Of a DNA stretch of 64,000 nucleotides, positions 50,701-56,700 are shown in pieces. Where the stretch lies: positions 558,001-622,000 of the forward strand of contig JAESUZ010001735.1 of NCBI GenBank assembly GCA_017311185.1. The letters are read 5' to 3'. The notes below the pieces were generated by a model that saw only the letters and a list, made by a program, of their open reading frames with translations, made no database searches and was not told the DNA's origin. The DNA comes from Proteles cristata cristata. Taxonomy: Eukaryota; Chordata; Mammalia; Carnivora; Hyaenidae. Made by a program: the position numbers and the translations under genes. Position 1 is the first letter of the stretch; the number at the start of each line of letters is the position of its first letter.

Positions 50701-53700
50701 AACAAAAATACATAGTAAGATGCAATTAAACTTTTAGAAGTTAAACAGATCAACCTCAATTTAAAAAAACAGTAGTATCAGTTTCCTCATGCGGAAAGTG
50801 AGGGATCTGAATTGTTTTTAAGATTCCTTTCATTTCTATGATTTTTTAATTATGTTCTATAGCATGGGTCATGTCATCTACAAACACCCATGAGTATGAT
50901 GCCAAAACATGGGTAGGGGGAGTACCTGGGACACCCTGTTTTCAAGCTCTTCTCAGCAAGATGCAGCTGTGGTATGGCGAGAGCACGTGGCCGCAGCGGC
51001 AGGCTCCCTGGGCTGCCTTTCTCAGGCACACACTGCTTCTGTCCTGCAATTCAAGACAGGCTTGAATTGAAGCCTCTGAGGACCCAGGTTCTGAGGCAGG
51101 TAGATCTGCATTTAACTAACTTAGGAGTCCTTTATTAATAATCATGTTGTGGCTCTTGCCCATGAAGGCACCTTAACACCTACAGACAAAGTAGTTGGTG
51201 GTAATTTTCTTTCTCTTAGACGATCTTCCCCAAGAATGGCATATGGTCTTGCATATGGGTGCAGTGAGTCATCTGTGGCAAAGGAGTGCTTGTAGACCTC
51301 CTGTTCTTCCCTCTACTGCCTCTTTCTCATCTGTGTCAAACTGCTTTGGGTTTTGATGAAATGACTTGTGGTATATCAAACGGTCAGCCTGCCTGTGTCT
51401 TAGCTACATTGTTCCTGTACCCTCAACCCTGCCCAGGTTGACATAGTAAATGTTTCTCAACCAGCTGGTTTATATCTGTTACTAATATAGCTGGAGACGA
51501 AGTGTCATACACCTGTACCCAAGGATCGGTTAGCAGCTTGGGCCTGAGTGGTGAGAATAAAATTGACTGTTTATTTTACCCTAGACTGGCCTTGTATGCT
51601 GGTGTGTATGTATGTAGCGGTGGTGGCATAGAAAACATATGGAGAGAAAGGTTAGTTCCCTTAAGACTTCTGAAACTTTTCCAGTCTCTGTTAAGTGGTT
51701 TTTGGAGATGCCAGCCTGTGTATGTTAGGGGCTCTTCCTGGGCTGGTCCTGGGGGCTTTATTTTGGGGCTGTACCTCTGCTCATAAGTGACTGTTTTCTT
51801 TTTTCTTTCAGAGCTGTGACTTGTGGTCCCTAGGGGTGATCATCTATGTGATGTTGTGCGGATACCCTCCTTTTTACTCCAAACACCACAGCCGGACAAT
51901 CCCAAAGGATATGCGGAGAAAGATCATGACAGGCAGTTTTGAGTTCCCAGAAGAAGAGTGGAGCCAGATTTCAGAGATGGCCAAAGATGTTGTGAGGAAG
52001 TGAGTCCCCAGCCTGCAGGGTGGGGAGGCCAAGGAGGCCTGAGGTGGTGGTGGAACACAGGGGAAAAGTCATTGCTTTCCCAGGCATGTTCCTTCCTGTT
52101 TGCACATCATAGGTATCTCATTCCTGCGGTTTGAGATGAGAGCTCTGCATATCCACCTTGGTGAAAATGGAGCTTTGCTTCCACCTGTTGCATTCTTAGA
52201 ATTTGTCTCCAGGGTTGTGAACCCAGGCCCCTCAGTAGCTAGTGTCTCTGTGAACATTAATTTAGGACCTCAAATGGTAAACCTTTGTAGTGTGCCCTTC
52301 CTGCATGTTATCCAGTCCTGTGGAACACACGTGGCAACAGGAACTGAACTCAGGGGCTAAGATGACCATGACATTTTAGCTTTTCATTCCTTGGCTGCTG
52401 GGGGTATGTGGCTGACTGTGTAGGCCTCTAGACTCCCCACTGCTGAGACAGATTTAGAAGATTTAGTGCTAGTGAGCGGCTGAGGGAGAGTTGACAGAGC
52501 CCTTTGGTAGCGGAAGGACTAGGTAAGAAGGCAGACCTAAATTTGAGGTATTTTGCCTTTCCTGCCCGCCTGTGTGGGAGGCCCACCTGCCTGGGATTTG
52601 GGCACTGTTCCAGCAATCCTACTGCTTCGTGTTCACTGAGCAATTTTCCCTCTTTTGGTTTTAGTTTTCTTTATCTGCAATGCAGTGAAGATAAGCATTA
52701 AAGGGGCAGTGCCCGGGAGCTGTCTCCTGACAGTATAGCCATTTCTCTGTGGAGATCACTCCCTTTCAAAAGTGAACTTGTCCTGTTGGTTAAGAATCTG
52801 TGTGTATAGGGGCGCCTGGGTGGCTTAGTCGGTTAAGCGTCCGACTTTCGCTTAGGTCATGATCTCGCGGTTGGTGGGTTCGGGCCCCGCGTCGGGCTCT
52901 GTGCTGACTCCCAGCTCAGAGCCTGGAGCCTGCTTCAGTCTGTCACTCCCTCTCACTCTGACCCTCCCCTGCTCACGCTGTCTCTCTCTCTCTCTCTCTC
53001 TCCCTCCTAGAAATAAATAAAACATTAAAAAATTAAAAAAAAAAAAAGAATCTGTGTGTATAAAGAGGGATTCGTTTCTAAACTATACAAGTAAAAGTTT
53101 TTAGGAGGTGGAGGGAATGTTTACAGCATCATTTGTCTTGCCATGCTGTTTCCACACTGTATTCTCAGCTGCTTAACCAAAACATCAGTGTCCTCTAAGT
53201 GGTTCTTTGTCAGCTCTGTAGAATATATTTCCTGTCCCTAGAGTGACACTGATCATCTTCTTTCAGTTTCCAGATTCTTTTCTTTTTCTTTTTTTTCTTT
53301 TTCTATCCTTCCCTTCCCTTTCCCCTTCCTTCCTTCCTTCCTTCCTTCCTTCCTTCCTTCCTTCCTTCCTTCCTTTCCTTCCTTCCTTTTCAATGTTTGC
53401 TTATTTTTGAGGGGGAGAAGAGGCAGAGAGAGAGGGAGAGAGAAGATCCCGAGCAGGCTCTGCACTATGTGTGCAGAGCCTGATGCGGGGATCAAACCCA
53501 TGAACCGTGAGATCATACATGACCTGAGCTGAAATCAAGAGTCGAATGCTTAACTGACTGAGCTACCCAGGTGCCCCTTGGATTCTTTTCTAAATAATCC
53601 TTTCTTTAGAATCTGAAGCTGTTTGTTCAGAATGATCCAGAAGGTTGCAGAGAACCTGAAAGAACAAGTGCACATGTTGTCCTTACTCTGACATATATAG

Positions 53701-56700
53701 TCAGAGCCTATGTAGTTGGAGGGGCTGTAAAAAGCCCAGGAAACATGCTGAAGTGAGCTAAGAATTACATCCGCATGAACAGACAAGATGTAAAGAATTA
53801 TCAAAATGCAGATGGTACACAGCAATACATCCGACTTAGAAAGAAATGCCTTCTTCCCCTTCTCAGAGACTAAATTTTTAGCTTCTGAATATTTTTGGAA
53901 TAAAGGGTTCATGTGGTTACAATCTAACAGCTTTATCACAAGTACCAACCTGGATTTTCATTACTACATGACCCTTCAATTAATTTTGTAGTGATTGGGG
54001 CGCCTGGGTGGCTTAGTCGGTTAAGCGTCCCACTTTCGCTTAGGTCATGATCTCACGATTCGTGGGTTCAAGCCCCGCGTCGGGCTCTTTGCTGACTGCC
54101 AGCTCAGAGCCTGGAGCCTGTTTCAGTCTGTGACTCCCTCTCTCTCTGACCCTCCCCTGCTCATGCTGTCTCTCTCTCTCCTAGAAATAAATAAAAAATA
54201 TTTAAAAAACAAAAAAAAATAATAATTTTGTAGTGATTGTCAGTGAAAAGAGCACTTTGAGTCCCTTTTGGAAATTGGACCCCACTGTTCTAAAAACATG
54301 AATATGGAGATTCAAGTCTCAGGAACTGTAAGCTGTGTATGGTCTTACTGAATCTAGAACTCAGTCTGAAGTATCACTGAATTAAGCCTTTTCCTGTCTC
54401 TTTTATCTCACTCTCTTTAGTGTAGAAAGGACTACCAAAGGACACAGTGTCCTCACAACTAGTGGCTAGGAACTAGAACCCCACCCCTGCCTGCAGATAG
54501 AAAGCCTAAACTTGTAGGAGTTGGTAGAAAGTCAGAAGCTAGAGCTGGTAAGAACCAGACTCAGGAACTTCCTGGCCTTCTGGAAGTGACTATGCACAGC
54601 ACCCCTGTTGGCCTTTTCTCCACAGGCTCTTGAAGGTCAAACCAGAGGAAAGACTCACCATTGAGGGCGTGTTGGACCACCCATGGCTCAACTCAACTGA
54701 GGCCTTGGATAATGTGCTACCCTCTGCTCAACTGATGATGGATAAGGTTTTGAATGATGCTTACTTTATTCACCAAAAAGGCTCTGCTGAGAAGGAATGC
54801 TCAACAAAGTTCAGGGAGGGGTCAAAGGCAGAGCAATACAGGGCACTCAGTCTTTACCAGAGAGATATCCCTGCTTTCCTGAAAGTCAGGATCTGAAATA
54901 AAACTTCTTTGCATAAAGACCAGATCAAGGCCCGGTGAAGGAAAATCCAAATCTTCCATATTTATGCTATGGGGCTGGGGGAAACAGTACTGTGAGACAC
55001 CCTCCCTTCCCCCGAGGGGCTTAAACAAGACCTGTTGGAAAGACTAGTTTACCTGAAACAGGGAGGCAATATTTTAGATATCAGAGCTTTGCATGCTGCA
55101 TCTTCTGTGAATGCTGTGGGAATTTAGAAAAAGAAAACATCTTTGAAGGGGTGTAATTACGGAGAGTTCCCAAAGAGAAGGCAACTCCCCCATACTTATT
55201 AATTACTACATGGTAGTTTTTAACCTGTTCACAGGTTTAGCTATGAGCTGCCTCAGAGAACTTGAGCAGACTGCAAGTGCCCAGGTGTAGGGAACACCAG
55301 GAGCTAACCATTACAGACCGAAGTGCCTGAGTGGGAAAAATCACCTGGCTTATTAACAGGAAGTCCAGGAGACATCTGCAGCAGGGCTAGTCTTTGAAAG
55401 TACACAGAGGAGCTTAAGTCTTAGTAGAGCATAGCTGAGAGGGCTTTGTAAATTTGGAGGAAGAGATTTGCCACAGGGAAGGTATTTAGGGTCGGTCAGC
55501 CAGACTTGCAGACCTTGCCAACCTAAGACTTCTGCAGTAATCCGCAAGCTGAGGGGCAGCTCTAGGAACAGAGAAGTGGAAACATATGAATAGACTCAAT
55601 ATTTTTTAAGACAGATTTCTACAATTTTTGGTGACTTAGTAGATAATAAGGGGACAGTGGGTGTCATATCCAGTGATACCATTGACAAATAGAGGGAAAT
55701 CAGGAACAAAGCTGGTTTAGGTATTGTTTAGATGGACATGCAAATGAATGAGATGGGTTGTGTTGGACTATAGTGTAGTTGAGAGGTAAAGGCAGTGACA
55801 CAGACATGAGTTTTACCCACTTAGAAGGCATGGGATTGAAATGTGAGAATGAATAAGGGGATAGGAAAAAATTCTAAGTCCCCCTTAGTTTTGCTGGAGT
55901 ATAGGAAAGAAAGAGCTGGAAGGAACAGAGTTCTTTGCCATATCTGATTTTGTGTGGTTCTCCTCTTTGTTTAAATATGCCCGTAGTCCAGAATTGGTTT
56001 GATCAGTCCAGAGTCCTAAGAGATTATTTAAATTGGCACATGGGGGTTATAGTGTGGCTTTCCTCAAGATCGTGGGATTGAAGAAGTAAAATTGCTTTCT
56101 GGAGTTACTTTAGACTTAGTGCATAATGAAGCCAAATAGGAAGATGCAGAATCTTCTTAATGAGAAAGAGCAGCCCCTAGGCCTAGAAGATGGAATTGCA
56201 AGGTAACAGACCGTATATTCCCATTTTTAAAGAAATGATGGGGTCATGATGTAGGATGGCCAACTTTGAAGTGTAGAAAAATGGCCACATATGTGGATAT
56301 TGAATAGTGTCCCATCTAAGCCCTGCCTAGGAGATGGAGTCTGAGCTGACAGCCTTGAGCTATTCTCATCTTTTTTATCGAGCCATCACTGATAGGGGTG
56401 ATGTATGTATGCAGTGGAGTTTAGCCAAGGCTAGCTATTATAGTTCCCTTAAATGAATTCAAACTCTCCCTGATCTAATTGCATGCTTAACAGGGAACGA
56501 CTTTTTAAAACTGTCAAATTTTATTGTTGAAATTCAAATAGTACAGAGATATATAAAATAGCATAAATTCCTTTTCATTTCCCTGGCCTCAGTCTCACCC
56601 CTCAGAGATGAGGTCATCTATGGCTTAATGTATCCTTACTGATCTTTTTCTGCAGAGACACACATACACTCACAGTTTGTCCTTTTTAAAAATATAAACA

